Shown here: positions 34,995-43,224 of the stretch, in pieces
Layout of the letters: each line of letters opens with the position of its first letter
Position numbering within the stretch: the first letter of the stretch is position 1
Assembly: GCF_015476115.1 (NCBI RefSeq)
Contig: NZ_CP064295.1
Location: forward strand, 1,048,001-1,112,000
Direction: 5' to 3'
Source: Aegicerativicinus sediminis
GTDB lineage: Bacteria; Bacteroidota; Bacteroidia; Flavobacteriales; Flavobacteriaceae
Length of the DNA: 64,000 nt
The notes under the pieces: model-generated
The model's database searches: none
What the model was told of the DNA's origin: nothing
The model's input: only the letters and a program-made list of their open reading frames with translations
Made by a program: the position numbers and the translations under genes

Positions 34995-35741
34995 ATGATA
35001 AAATTCTTTAGAAAAATTAGACAAAACTTACTTGTGGAAAACAAAACTGGAAAGTATCTGAAATATGCTATTGGAGAAATAGTTCTTGTTGTTATTGGAA
35101 TTTTAATAGCAGTACAGATTAATAATTGGAATGAAAACAGGAGACTAAAAACTCAAGAGTTAAAAATACTATTGGATTTTAAAGAAAGTCTTTATGCAGA
35201 TTCTATCTATCGTAATAGCAGTACGAAAGTATACGATAAGGCAAGAAAATCTATGGATTACTTGATAGCATATATGGAAAACGACCTCCCATATAGAGAT
35301 TCTTTAAAATACCATTTTGCAAATATAGCTGTTGATTGGGGTTTGTCTTATGACTTTTCAACTTATGAAGCTTTAAAATCTAAAGATCTAAATCTAATAT
35401 CCAATGCAGAATTAAGGTCTGATATCATTAGCTACTATCGATATGCTGAAAATTTGGCGACAAATTTCACTAAACGATATGCGGATAATATAGATAACGC
35501 CTCAAGAACAATATTTAGTAAACATTTTAATCAAATGTGGTCGGGTAGAGTCGATAGTCCACAAAGTGAAATGATTCCTAACGACTATGAGCAGCTAAAA
35601 AAAGATTCAGAGTTTAGATATTTTTTAAAGACACTGAAAAATCAGAATTATTGGTTTATTGAGAATGTTACCAATCAATCAAATGATTTTTATCAGCAAA
35701 TTTCCGATCAAATAGAAAATGAAATAAAAAAGTTAAAATAA
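34995..35741 (+). CDS. DUF6090-family membrane-anchored protein (copy 1)
   Basis: The 248 residues begin with the family hallmark MIKFFRKIRQNLLVENKTGKYLKYAIGEI, then a membrane helix (VLVVIGILIAVQI) and NNWNENRRLK. The rest is helical and polar, with no motif I recognise. The basic front, one anchor and periplasmic helical part fit a membrane-bound protein of unknown role. The stop codon TAA is the first three bases of the right cassette-end sequence. Four full copies and one relic of this family lie within 11 kb; only the first 50 or so residues are strongly shared. Confidence 0.85.
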   Translation: MIKFFRKIRQNLLVENKTGKYLKYAIGEIVLVVIGILIAVQINNWNENRRLKTQELKILLDFKESLYADSIYRNSSTKVYDKARKSMDYLIAYMENDLPYRDSLKYHFANIAVDWGLSYDFSTYEALKSKDLNLISNAELRSDIISYYRYAENLATNFTKRYADNIDNASRTIFSKHFNQMWSGRVDSPQSEMIPNDYEQLKKDSEFRYFLKTLKNQNYWFIENVTNQSNDFYQQISDQIENEIKKLK

Positions 35742-35887
35742 CGAAAGCACAACATTGGCTATAATTCATTGTGGCAGGATTTCCTAAACGGAAATCCTTA
35801 ACTTCAAGCCATTGTAAGATTTCGGGCGGAATGTTCACTGCGTGAAATTCCACAACGAAATCATAGCCTAACCGTTGGCAGTAATTA
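35739..35887. repeat. attC-like imperfect palindrome, site 1
   Basis: Outer arms 35739-35774 and 35849-35887 pair imperfectly: CAAC-GGCTAT-ATTCATTGTGG on the left against the reverse complement of CCACAACGAAATCATAGCCTAACCGTTG on the right. An inner hairpin GGATTTCC/GGAAATCC (35777-35784, 35790-35797) sits between them. The left end shares sequence with cassette 1 and the right end GTTGGCAGTAATTA begins cassette 2. Confidence 0.7.
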
Positions 35888-35897
35888 ATAAAACGAA

Positions 35898-36707
35898 ATG
35901 GATTTAAGCATTTTAGAGGAATTTTATGAAATAAAACAAGAGCAAATAGATTTCTATAAAGAAAATGAGTTTATTAAAATAAAAGACGTTTTAACACCTG
36001 AGATAATAAACTATTTTAATTCAATAATTTCTGAAAAAGTCTCAGAATTGAATAAAATCGAAATCCCTATTGAAGAACGTGATATTTATGGGAAAGCATT
36101 CCTTCAATTATTCAATCTTTGGACACAAGATGAGCAAATTAAAAAGCTAATATTTAGTGAACGTTTAGCAAAAATTGCAACTGATTTAATGCAGATTGAC
36201 GGAGTAAGAATTTATCATGACCAAGCACTTTTCAAAGAATCAGGAGGAGGAATTACACCTTGGCATGCCGACCAACATTATTGGCCTTTGTCTTCTAATA
36301 AAACAATTACGATTTGGATTCCTTTACAAAAAACTCCTTTAGAGATGGGACCACTTGAATTTAGCGCAGGAAGTCAAAAGATCAAGTTAGGAAGAGAATT
36401 ATCAATTAGTGATGAAAGCGAACAAGTGATTAGAAACAATCTTAAAATAAATAATTTTCCTCACATTATAGAGCCATTTGATATTGGCGAAGTTAGCTTT
36501 CATTCGGGATGGATTTTCCATAGAGCAGGTGCTAATATTTCTAAAGAAACTCGAAAAGTAATGACAATTATCTACATGGATAAAGATATGATATTGAAAA
36601 AGCCAGAAAACAAAGGGCAAATGAATGATTTGAAAACTTGGTGTCCTGGTGTTAATGTAGGAGAAAATATAAATTCTATTTTAAACCCAATACTCTTTCA
36701 AAAATAA
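35898..36707 (+). CDS. phytanoyl-CoA dioxygenase-like Fe(II)/2-oxoglutarate oxygenase (cassette 2)
   Basis: The 269-residue protein has the PhyH double-stranded beta-helix fold. The iron ligands are the His and Asp of ITPWHADQHYW (about 126-128) and the His of the SFHSGWIFHRAG block (about 205-212), whose Arg would bind 2-oxoglutarate. The N-terminal YKENEFIKIKDVLTPEIINYFN is typical. It hydroxylates an unknown small molecule. It is the only gene of cassette 2, whose ends differ in sequence from those of the DUF6090 cassettes. Cytosolic. Confidence 0.85.
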   Translation: MDLSILEEFYEIKQEQIDFYKENEFIKIKDVLTPEIINYFNSIISEKVSELNKIEIPIEERDIYGKAFLQLFNLWTQDEQIKKLIFSERLAKIATDLMQIDGVRIYHDQALFKESGGGITPWHADQHYWPLSSNKTITIWIPLQKTPLEMGPLEFSAGSQKIKLGRELSISDESEQVIRNNLKINNFPHIIEPFDIGEVSFHSGWIFHRAGANISKETRKVMTIIYMDKDMILKKPENKGQMNDLKTWCPGVNVGENINSILNPILFQK

Positions 36708-36850
36708 CTACTGCCAACAAAAGCTATAATCCATTGCTCGCTATGGTAATAAACCAAAAAACAGTAACTTTAACTTGGTTCGATTTCTACTCCGAAATTC
36801 TACCGAATTTCCTCGCAACGGAATCATAGCCAAACCGTTGTGCTTCATTA
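36705..36850. repeat. attC-like imperfect palindrome, site 2
   Basis: The left arm CAACAAAAGCTATAATCCATTGC (positions 36715-36737 approximately) pairs with the right arm GCAACGGAATCATAGCCAAA-CCGTTG (36815-36840), giving the same shape as site 1. The left end TAACTACTGCCAAC includes the stop codon of the PhyH-like gene. The right end GTTGTGCTTCATTA begins cassette 3. Confidence 0.7.
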
Positions 36851-36902
36851 TTAAGAAAATGCAATCCATTAAATATTATATCTTTAGAGAAACTAACCTC
36901 TA

Positions 36903-37652
36903 ATGATTAAATTCTTCCGGAGAATCCGACAAAAATTTCTGTCTGAAAACAATTTCAGTAAGTATCTTATTTATGCAATTGGAGAAATAATATTGGTTGT
37001 TGTTGGAATTTTAATTGCCTTGCAGATTAATAATTGGAATGAAAATCGCATTCTCCTTAAAAAAGAAAATCATTATCTAAATGAAATTATTACAAATCTT
37101 GAAGGCGATATTACCAAAATAAATGAAATATTAAATTTCAATCAAATAAAAGACTCGCTTTTGGATGATACCATAAATCCATTAATGGACTTTGAGGGGG
37201 ATGATGAAATCACACAGGTGATAGCGAAAAATTTTCAATCCAATAGCGAGTATAACGTTTTTGAACAAAATAATGCTGCCTATACAAATATGTTACAAGC
37301 AGAAAATATTGGACTAATACAAAATGATACCTTAAGACAAAAACTTACATACTACTACCAGCAAAACGAAGAGTTAAAAACTGGTACAGCCTTGCGGATT
37401 AAGGGATTGACGCGAGAGTTTACAGATATTTCAGTTAAATTAATTTTCAACAAATCAACAATAACTCAAATTATAGGAAGAGAAAATAATTGGCCAATAA
37501 AAATCGAATTAAACCGAGAAGATAAAGCCAATATTCTTTCTTATTTAATCAATATTAAAGACAATATTTACTTCTATAACATTAGATTAAATCGGGTAAT
37601 GGAAGAGGCTCAAGAATTGAGAAAATCAATAGTTAATAACTTGAAAAAATAA
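36903..37652 (+). CDS. DUF6090-family membrane-anchored protein (copy 2, cassette 3)
   Basis: The 249 residues start MIKFFRRIRQKFLSENNFSKYLIYAIGEI, followed by a helix LVVVGILIALQI and NNWNENRIL. The remainder is a polar helical region that shares little with copy 1. The stop TAA is again the first codon of the right cassette end. The role is unknown. Confidence 0.85.
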   Translation: MIKFFRRIRQKFLSENNFSKYLIYAIGEIILVVVGILIALQINNWNENRILLKKENHYLNEIITNLEGDITKINEILNFNQIKDSLLDDTINPLMDFEGDDEITQVIAKNFQSNSEYNVFEQNNAAYTNMLQAENIGLIQNDTLRQKLTYYYQQNEELKTGTALRIKGLTREFTDISVKLIFNKSTITQIIGRENNWPIKIELNREDKANILSYLINIKDNIYFYNIRLNRVMEEAQELRKSIVNNLKK

Positions 37653-37720
37653 CGAAGCACAACAATGTAAATGAGCGATTGAAACGGCTCAGATACGAAC
37701 GGTTTCAAATTATGACTTAT
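37650..37720. repeat. attC-like site 3, left half recognisable
   Basis: TAACGAAGCACAAC (37650-37663) is the reverse complement of the left end of its own cassette with one mismatch. It is followed by a hairpin TTGAAAC/GTTTCAA. The expected right arm with CCGTTG is not visible before the next gene at 37730, so the site is partial or eroded. Confidence 0.5.
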
Positions 37721-37729
37721 CAATAACCT

Positions 37730-38530
37730 ATGATAAAATTCTTTAGAAAAATTAGACAAAAAATGCTGGCAGAAAATAAGTTCGGAAAATATCTAACCTA
37801 TGCTATCGGAGAAATCGTCCTTGTTGTTATTGGAATATTAATTGCCCTTCAAATTAATAACTGGAATCAAGAGAGGTTAAATAAAAAACAAGAACATCAA
37901 ATTTTATCACAACTTTTAAAAGAGTATACCAGTAATTTAAAACAAATCAATCAAAAGATCGAGATTAGAAAGGAAATGTTGAATTCGTGTTTTAGACTTT
38001 TACAATATCAAAATGAAAAACCTGAATCAATTGATCAAGATAGTCTTGATGCTTTTCTCTTTAGGATTACCATAAGACCTACCTTCGATCCAGAACTTAG
38101 TGTGAGTAATGAATTGATAAATTCTGGTAAGCTCTATTTAATAGAAAACACAGATTTAAGAAACAATGTTTCATCCTATTCCAGTTTTCTAAGTGAACTG
38201 AATGAAGAGGAATTGGCAATATTTGATTTAACAGAAAAACAATTAATTCCTTTTTTAAGAGAAAACTATCAAATTGGGCGGATGATGATGGTACTTTTAG
38301 ATGACAAAGAATTAAGAGCCAAAATAACTATGGGTGAAGTTAATAATTACGATACTATGAAAAATCTAGTTCAAAAATCGGACTATAAAAATTTATTAAG
38401 TCATCCAGATTTTGAAGACTATTTATTACAGTTGATTAGTTATACGGCCTACACAAATGACCAGTCGACAGGGGTTAAAGAAAAAACCACAACTATAATT
38501 GATTTAATAAGAACTGAATTAAAAAAATAG
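37730..38530 (+). CDS. DUF6090-family membrane-anchored protein (copy 3)
   Basis: The 266 residues begin MIKFFRKIRQKMLAENKFGKYLTYAIGEI, with helix LVVIGILIALQI and NNWNQERLN. The first 31 bases of the gene are identical to those of copy 1, while the later part is different. No right cassette end is seen at its stop codon, so it lies outside the clear cassette array. Confidence 0.85.
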   Translation: MIKFFRKIRQKMLAENKFGKYLTYAIGEIVLVVIGILIALQINNWNQERLNKKQEHQILSQLLKEYTSNLKQINQKIEIRKEMLNSCFRLLQYQNEKPESIDQDSLDAFLFRITIRPTFDPELSVSNELINSGKLYLIENTDLRNNVSSYSSFLSELNEEELAIFDLTEKQLIPFLRENYQIGRMMMVLLDDKELRAKITMGEVNNYDTMKNLVQKSDYKNLLSHPDFEDYLLQLISYTAYTNDQSTGVKEKTTTIIDLIRTELKK

Positions 38531-38551
38531 TATTCCAGTTAAAGGTATAAC

Positions 38552-38697
38552 GCACATCCGTTTATAAATTGAAACTACTGTTTCGCTTTTCTTATGTTAT
38601 AATCGGAATAAGCTCTTCAACCAAAATTCCCTCATTTTACTATCTTAGTTTCAACCAACGCAAGGCTACTTTTTACAAACCGTTGCGTTGCTGAAAA
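38552..38697. repeat. possible attC-like site 4 (weak)
   Basis: The left segment AACGCACATCCGTTTATAAA (from 38557 or so) partly pairs with the reverse complement of the right segment TTTTTACAAACCGTTGCGTTG, sharing AACGCA, GTTT and TAAA blocks. The right end shows the ACCGTTG seen at sites 1 and 2. The match is too short to stand alone. Confidence 0.3.
38641..38648 (+). promoter_or_regulatory. TATCTTAG promoter-like box before DUF5009 gene
   Basis: TATCTTAG (one base from TAnnTTTG) lies 54 bp before the ATG at 38703. Related boxes lie at 40003-40010, 42203-42210 and 44478-44485; three of them are followed 30-37 nt later by CAAACYGTT. Confidence 0.35.
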
Positions 38698-38702
38698 TTT
38701 AT

Positions 38703-39884
38703 ATGGAAAATAAAAGGCTTGCATCAATCGATATTCTCAGATCACTTACTATGTTACTCATGATATGGGTCAACGACTTCTGGACTCTTAAGAAGATTCC
38801 TAAATGGTTACAGCACGCTGAAGCCTCAGAGGATTATTTGGGGTTCTCTGATATTATTTTCCCTTTATTTCTATTCATTGTAGGCCTAAGTATTCCACTT
38901 GCAATTGAACATCGCAGGAGAAAAGGACAATCGTATTGGCATATTGGAAAACATACCCTTATACGATCAGCCTCATTAATAATCATCGGGGTTTTTATGG
39001 TTAATTATGAAACGATTCATGCTGAAAGTTTACTTATAAATCGCTTTCTTTTTTGCATTATCATGGCCCTAGGGGTAGGGTTTATTTGGATGAATTGGAA
39101 TCGGAGCCCAGTACCTAAAAAATGGCACCTTCCTCTACAATTATTTGGGGTAGTCCTTTTTGTTTTTTTAGCCATAATTTATAAAGGTGGTGAACATGGA
39201 GAATTATGGATGACCACGCAGTGGTGGGGAATTTTAGGTCTTATCGGCTGGGCCTATCTAATTAATGTACTGCTCTTTTTGTCTTTTAAAGGGAATCTAG
39301 CTTTTATGGCAGGAGTATTCCTCCTATTTACGACCCTTGCCGCCTTAGAGTTTTCTATAGGCTTGCCACCTTTGCCAGATAGTTTGTTTTTTTTACAACC
39401 GATTTACAGCGGAACAATACCAGCCTTTACATCTGCTGGAATTATAGCAACTTTAGTCGTTAAAAATCTGTCAACAAAGAAAGAATATTTTACTCCTATA
39501 ACCCTCGTTGCCGTAGGTTCTATTTGCCTAGCCTTTGGACTTTTAACAAGACCCATATGGGGTATTTCCAAAATATTGGGTACACCTTCTTGGCTAGGAA
39601 TATGTGCAGGGATTGGATTTATTGTGTTTGCAATAATTCATGTCGTTGCAGATTTAAAAGGAAAAACCAAATGGGCAAGTTTAATTTCTGCAGCTGGAAC
39701 TGCAACATTTACTTGTTATATGCTCCCTTACATTATTGACCCTTCAATTCAATTAATTGGAATTAATCTGCCCGAACCACTTTACATTGGCATTATTGGA
39801 CTGATAAAATCATTCATTTATGCATTGTTTGTGGTTCTTTTAACTGGAATGTTAGAAAGGCAAGGATTCAAACTTAAACTTTAA
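38703..39884 (+). CDS. DUF5009-family membrane protein (acyltransferase-like)
   Basis: The protein has about 393 residues and around ten membrane helices. The start MENKRLASIDILRSLTMLLMIWVNDFW, then GFSDIIFPLFLFIVGLSIPLAI, is the DUF5009/heparan-glucosaminide N-acetyltransferase-like pattern (DUF1624 relatives). Such proteins are thought to acylate or transfer acetyl groups across the membrane to sugars. The final helices end in GMLERQGFKLKL. I take the ATG at 38703 rather than the TTG at 38688. It stands alone on the plus strand. Confidence 0.82.
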   Translation: MENKRLASIDILRSLTMLLMIWVNDFWTLKKIPKWLQHAEASEDYLGFSDIIFPLFLFIVGLSIPLAIEHRRRKGQSYWHIGKHTLIRSASLIIIGVFMVNYETIHAESLLINRFLFCIIMALGVGFIWMNWNRSPVPKKWHLPLQLFGVVLFVFLAIIYKGGEHGELWMTTQWWGILGLIGWAYLINVLLFLSFKGNLAFMAGVFLLFTTLAALEFSIGLPPLPDSLFFLQPIYSGTIPAFTSAGIIATLVVKNLSTKKEYFTPITLVAVGSICLAFGLLTRPIWGISKILGTPSWLGICAGIGFIVFAIIHVVADLKGKTKWASLISAAGTATFTCYMLPYIIDPSIQLIGINLPEPLYIGIIGLIKSFIYALFVVLLTGMLERQGFKLKL

Positions 39885-40002
39885 GTAATTAATCCAATAG
39901 AAATGCTTAATCATTCTAGTCCTTAAAATATAGTTCAACTAGAATAATTGTTAACATGATATAATTGCGATGCCATCACTAAACAAATCAACTGCTTTAT
40001 AC

Positions 40003-40010
40003 TATCTTAG
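40003..40010 (+). promoter_or_regulatory. TATCTTAG promoter-like box before the amidase gene
   Basis: TATCTTAG lies 69 bp upstream of the amidase start. Part of the shared block described for the box at 38641; CAAACCGTT follows at 40040. Confidence 0.35.
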
Positions 40011-40079
40011 ATTTCAGTAAATTGTATTGCAGCCTTAAGCAAACCGTTTAAGACAAATTCTTGTAATTCAGCATACCAT

Positions 40080-41609
40080 ATGAAATTCTTATCTGCTTTA
40101 TTGTTTGCCATAATTCTTTTCAGCTGTAAAAACACACCAGAAAAAGAGACTACTATAAATCTTGAGGAAATAACCATAGAGCAAATTCATCAAGACTATC
40201 TTGCCGGAACATACACTTGTCAAGAACTAGTAAAAGCTTATATCGAACGCATCCATAAGCTAGATTCCTCTATAAATTCAATCACTTTCATCAACCCAGA
40301 AGCCTTGGAAGTTGCTAAAGGTCTAGATGACGAATTTCAAAAAAGTAAAGATTTGAGGCCTCTTCACGGTATTCCAATAATCGTAAAGGACAATATCAAT
40401 GTTAAAGGGATTCCGACAACCGCTGGTTCTATTGCCTTGGCAAATTATTATCCGGAAGAAGATGCCTTCATCATTAAAAAATTAAAGGATGCTGGAGCCA
40501 TTATCATTGCAAAATCTAACATGGCTGAATGGGCATTTTCTCCCATGCATTCTGAAAGCTCAACTCAGGGCACCACTAGGAATCCTTATAATCTAGATTA
40601 TGTTCCCGCCGGATCTAGCGGTGGAACAGCGGCTTCAATTGCAGCTAACTTTGGAACCGTTGGGTTAGGTACAGACACAGGCAACTCCATAAGAGGTCCT
40701 TCTTCACATTGCTCTTTGGTGGGTTTCAGAACCACCTTGGGCCTCGTAAGCAGAAGTGGAATAGTCCCCTTAATGTTGCGCAATGACGTTGTTGGCCCCA
40801 TGTGTCGCTCCGTAGCAGATGCTACCAGAGTAATGGAAGTAATGATTGGCAATGATCCAAAAGATCCCATTACAGAATATTCAAAAGGAAACACTCGTAA
40901 TGATTACCAACAGTTTTTGGTTAAAAATGGATTGGAAGGATCTAGAATTGGTGTGTTAAGGCAGTTAATGGAAGGGAATACTGACCCTGAAATTGCAACT
41001 TTATTCAACAAAGCGTTGGCTGATCTTAGCTCCTTAGGGGCTGAAGTGGTGGATTCAGTCAGGGTATCAAATTTTGAAGAACTCCGGAAGGATCAGTGGT
41101 GTAGCACCTTCAAACAAGATGTAGAGGATTTTTTGATCGATTATGTTCATTCAGATTCTCTTAAAACCATTGAAGATATTATTAAAATTGGCACAAATTC
41201 TGAATTTGCCAAAAGTAGACTTGAAGGTTATGCAAATAAAACAGATAGGTGGGGTGATATTCTCGTACCTTGCCTTAATGCCTATGAAGATTCTAGGCGG
41301 ATTGATTTTAGAGTTGCAATTAGACAAGTGATGGATTCCCTAAAACTGGATGCTATCGTATATCCAACTTGGAATAATAAGCCCGCAAGAATAGATAGAT
41401 TTCAAGAAGAATACAAAGGGGATAATAGTCAAGTTATCAGTCCCCATACTGGTCAACCAGCTTTTACCGTTCCGATGGGATTTACAACCAACAATCTCCC
41501 CGCAGGAATTCAATTTTTGGGAAGAATGTATGATGAAGGAGTGCTAATAAAATTGGCTTATGGGTATGAACAGGGTACTAAGCATAGAAAACCACCTCAA
41601 TTGAATTAA
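40080..41609 (+). CDS. amidase-signature lipoprotein
   Basis: The 509-residue protein has a lipoprotein signal (FLSALLFAIILFSCK). The amidase-signature fold follows, with catalytic Lys in PIIVKDNINVKG (about 106), the cis-Ser and nucleophile Ser in AGSSGGTAASIAANFGTVGLGTDTGNSIRGPS (about 180-205), and FRTTLGLVSRSGIVPL. The C-terminus has GQPAFTVPMGF and LPAGIQFLGRMYDEG, typical of the family. It hydrolyses amides of unknown structure at the periplasmic face of a membrane. It is followed, 28 bp on, by a small lipoprotein gene. Confidence 0.92.
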   Translation: MKFLSALLFAIILFSCKNTPEKETTINLEEITIEQIHQDYLAGTYTCQELVKAYIERIHKLDSSINSITFINPEALEVAKGLDDEFQKSKDLRPLHGIPIIVKDNINVKGIPTTAGSIALANYYPEEDAFIIKKLKDAGAIIIAKSNMAEWAFSPMHSESSTQGTTRNPYNLDYVPAGSSGGTAASIAANFGTVGLGTDTGNSIRGPSSHCSLVGFRTTLGLVSRSGIVPLMLRNDVVGPMCRSVADATRVMEVMIGNDPKDPITEYSKGNTRNDYQQFLVKNGLEGSRIGVLRQLMEGNTDPEIATLFNKALADLSSLGAEVVDSVRVSNFEELRKDQWCSTFKQDVEDFLIDYVHSDSLKTIEDIIKIGTNSEFAKSRLEGYANKTDRWGDILVPCLNAYEDSRRIDFRVAIRQVMDSLKLDAIVYPTWNNKPARIDRFQEEYKGDNSQVISPHTGQPAFTVPMGFTTNNLPAGIQFLGRMYDEGVLIKLAYGYEQGTKHRKPPQLN

Positions 41610-41637
41610 CTTCATATAACCAACCAAATAGACTAAA

Positions 41638-42108
41638 ATGAAAAAATTCACACTGTTATTTTCTCTATTAATAGCACTGTATTTATTCAGTGGTTGTAAT
41701 CAAAAAGCGAACAACGAGAATATCCAACCTCAAACTAAGGATATGGCAACTCTGGAAAAAGAAATTGAATTACGCATTCGTGATTACGAAAATTATTTAC
41801 GAAATGGAGATTCTATCGCATTGGGAAATATGTATGCCGAAGATGCCGAAATTATTCCATCTATTGTTGGCAGGGAAAATATTATTAAAACCTTTGGGGC
41901 CAATATCCGAAACAACATAACAGGCTCAAGTTTCAAAACCAACCATTTGTGGGGTAATGAACAATTGCTTGTAGAGGATGGAACCGGGGCATGGTATTAT
42001 TCAGATGGAACGTTAGTTAGTAGTGGACGGTACCTACTGGTTTGGGTAAAGGATGATAGGGAATGGAAAATACTTCGAGACACTTGGTTCCCAGATAAGA
42101 AAAAATAA
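41638..42108 (+). CDS. DUF4440/SnoaL-like lipoprotein
   Basis: The 156-residue protein has a signal ending in a lipobox (LYLFSGCNQ). The NTF2-like domain includes LEKEIELRIRDYENYLRNGDSIALGNMYAEDAEIIPSIVGRENIIKTFG and ends DGTLVSSGRYLLVWVKDDREWKILRDTWFPDKK, the normal DUF4440 pattern. The role is unknown; such domains bind ligands or act as stress-related isomerases. It lies 28 bp after the amidase gene, so co-expression is likely. Confidence 0.85.
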   Translation: MKKFTLLFSLLIALYLFSGCNQKANNENIQPQTKDMATLEKEIELRIRDYENYLRNGDSIALGNMYAEDAEIIPSIVGRENIIKTFGANIRNNITGSSFKTNHLWGNEQLLVEDGTGAWYYSDGTLVSSGRYLLVWVKDDREWKILRDTWFPDKKK

Positions 42109-42202
42109 AGAGATTCAATAAGTCGATTATCCTTTGCGTTAAAACCGCTTGATTTATAAGTTCATATGAATTTTATTTCACATCAAAGCAACTGTATTTT
42201 AG

Positions 42203-42210
42203 TATATTAG
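42203..42210 (+). promoter_or_regulatory. TATATTAG promoter-like box before the esterase gene
   Basis: The octamer TATATTAG is one base from TAnnTTTG and lies 54 bp before the start at 42265. The sequence before it (CAACTG-N2-TTTTAG) resembles that before the amidase box. Confidence 0.35.
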
Positions 42211-42264
42211 ATAGTAATTAAAACTGGATTCGATTTAACTAATCGATGGAAACTATTTTACTTC

Positions 42265-43113
42265 ATGGGTAAGAAAATTGTAACTTTAAAATTGATTTCA
42301 ATTGTTCTGTTGATTTCAATTTCAGGCCACGTTTGCTACGCCCAACCGAAGCAGTTGAAAGCTGATAGCTATTCAAAATCCAAACCTACACAAACTTTCA
42401 GTATCAAGTCTAATTATGCAAAGGACAGGGAATACATCATGCATGTTACCTATGCAATAGATTCTTTGATTCCTGGGAAAAAGTATCCTTTGCTTTATTA
42501 TACCGATGGTTGGTTAAACGTTGATTTTTTTAACCAAGCCGGAGATTGGCTGAGTTATTATAAGGAAATCGAACCTGTGATTTTGATTGGTATTTCTTTT
42601 ATGGCGACTGAAAATGAGTGGTCAGAACTAAGGAAAGAAGATTTTTTGCCTCCTCAAACTGATCCAAATAAAGTCTCAGGATCAAAGAATTTTTTGAATT
42701 TTATAAGCAAAGAACTAATTCCATATGTTGAGGAACATTACCCTGTGGACCCATCTGATCGTGGCTTATTCGGGTACTCGTTTGGAGGCTTATTTACTAC
42801 CTGGGTATTGAAAGAACATCCAAAGTTGTTTAAGAGGATTGGGATCTCAAGTCCATCGCTTTGGTTTGATGATTTTAATCTTTTAAAAGATCCCAAACTT
42901 GCTGAGAGTATAGCCAGTCTAAACGACCAAAAAATATTCGTGGAGTATGGAAGTTCGGAAAGTGAAAATCAAAAAACAGGCGGCGAATCCCTTTTCGAAA
43001 TACTGAATTCAAATAACCAAATCCAACTGAAAAAATTTGTTTTAGATGGAGGACATTATTCCGCTTATCCAGAAACCATAATAAAGACATTAACGTATTT
43101 GTATAATAGATGA
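42265..43113 (+). CDS. exported esterase-like alpha/beta-hydrolase
   Basis: The 282-residue protein has a signal peptide (LISIVLLISISGHVCYAQ). The alpha/beta-hydrolase fold of the putative esterase family (PF00756 type) is shown by KKYPLLYYTDGW, the nucleophile elbow GYSFGG (about 172), and a catalytic His in DGGHYSAYPE near the end. Similar proteins are siderophore or sugar esterases. The substrate is not deducible. A separate gene with its own leader. Confidence 0.85.
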   Translation: MGKKIVTLKLISIVLLISISGHVCYAQPKQLKADSYSKSKPTQTFSIKSNYAKDREYIMHVTYAIDSLIPGKKYPLLYYTDGWLNVDFFNQAGDWLSYYKEIEPVILIGISFMATENEWSELRKEDFLPPQTDPNKVSGSKNFLNFISKELIPYVEEHYPVDPSDRGLFGYSFGGLFTTWVLKEHPKLFKRIGISSPSLWFDDFNLLKDPKLAESIASLNDQKIFVEYGSSESENQKTGGESLFEILNSNNQIQLKKFVLDGGHYSAYPETIIKTLTYLYNR

Positions 43114-43224
43114 TTATAACAGACTCCACCCTTTTTTGGAATGGAAAACAAATGCTTGCCTTAACTAATGCTGAATAGAAGAATCGTTTAAATACTACAA
43201 AGTAAATTATCCAATACATTAACC

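Larger units (their letters stand above)
34964..37663 (+). mobile_element. integron-like gene-cassette array without integrase
   Basis: Three single-gene plus-strand cassettes lie head to tail: DUF6090 (from 34964), PhyH-like (from 35874) and DUF6090 (from 36837). Each left end is the reverse complement of the right end of the same cassette: GTTGGCAGTAATTA (35874) with TAACTACTGCCAAC (36705), 13 of 14; GTTGTGCTTCATTA (36837) with TAACGAAGCACAAC (37650), 13 of 14; GTCGTGCTTCATTA (34964) with TAACGAAAGCACAAC (35739), two changes and one indel. Between cassettes lie imperfect palindromes of about 145 bp. This is the topology of integron cassettes and attC sites, but the core bases do not match the RYYYAAC/GTTRRRY consensus. 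No recombinase is in the window. Confidence 0.55.

Noticed and set aside
34964-37663. Calling the array a standard integron with canonical attC sites
   Set aside because: The core bases do not match RYYYAAC/GTTRRRY, and no integrase is in the window. The topology is the evidence, so I kept it as integron-like only.
40598-40894. Minus-strand 98-codon frame in the amidase gene
   Set aside because: Antisense shadow of the amidase catalytic region, which carries clear motifs on the plus strand.
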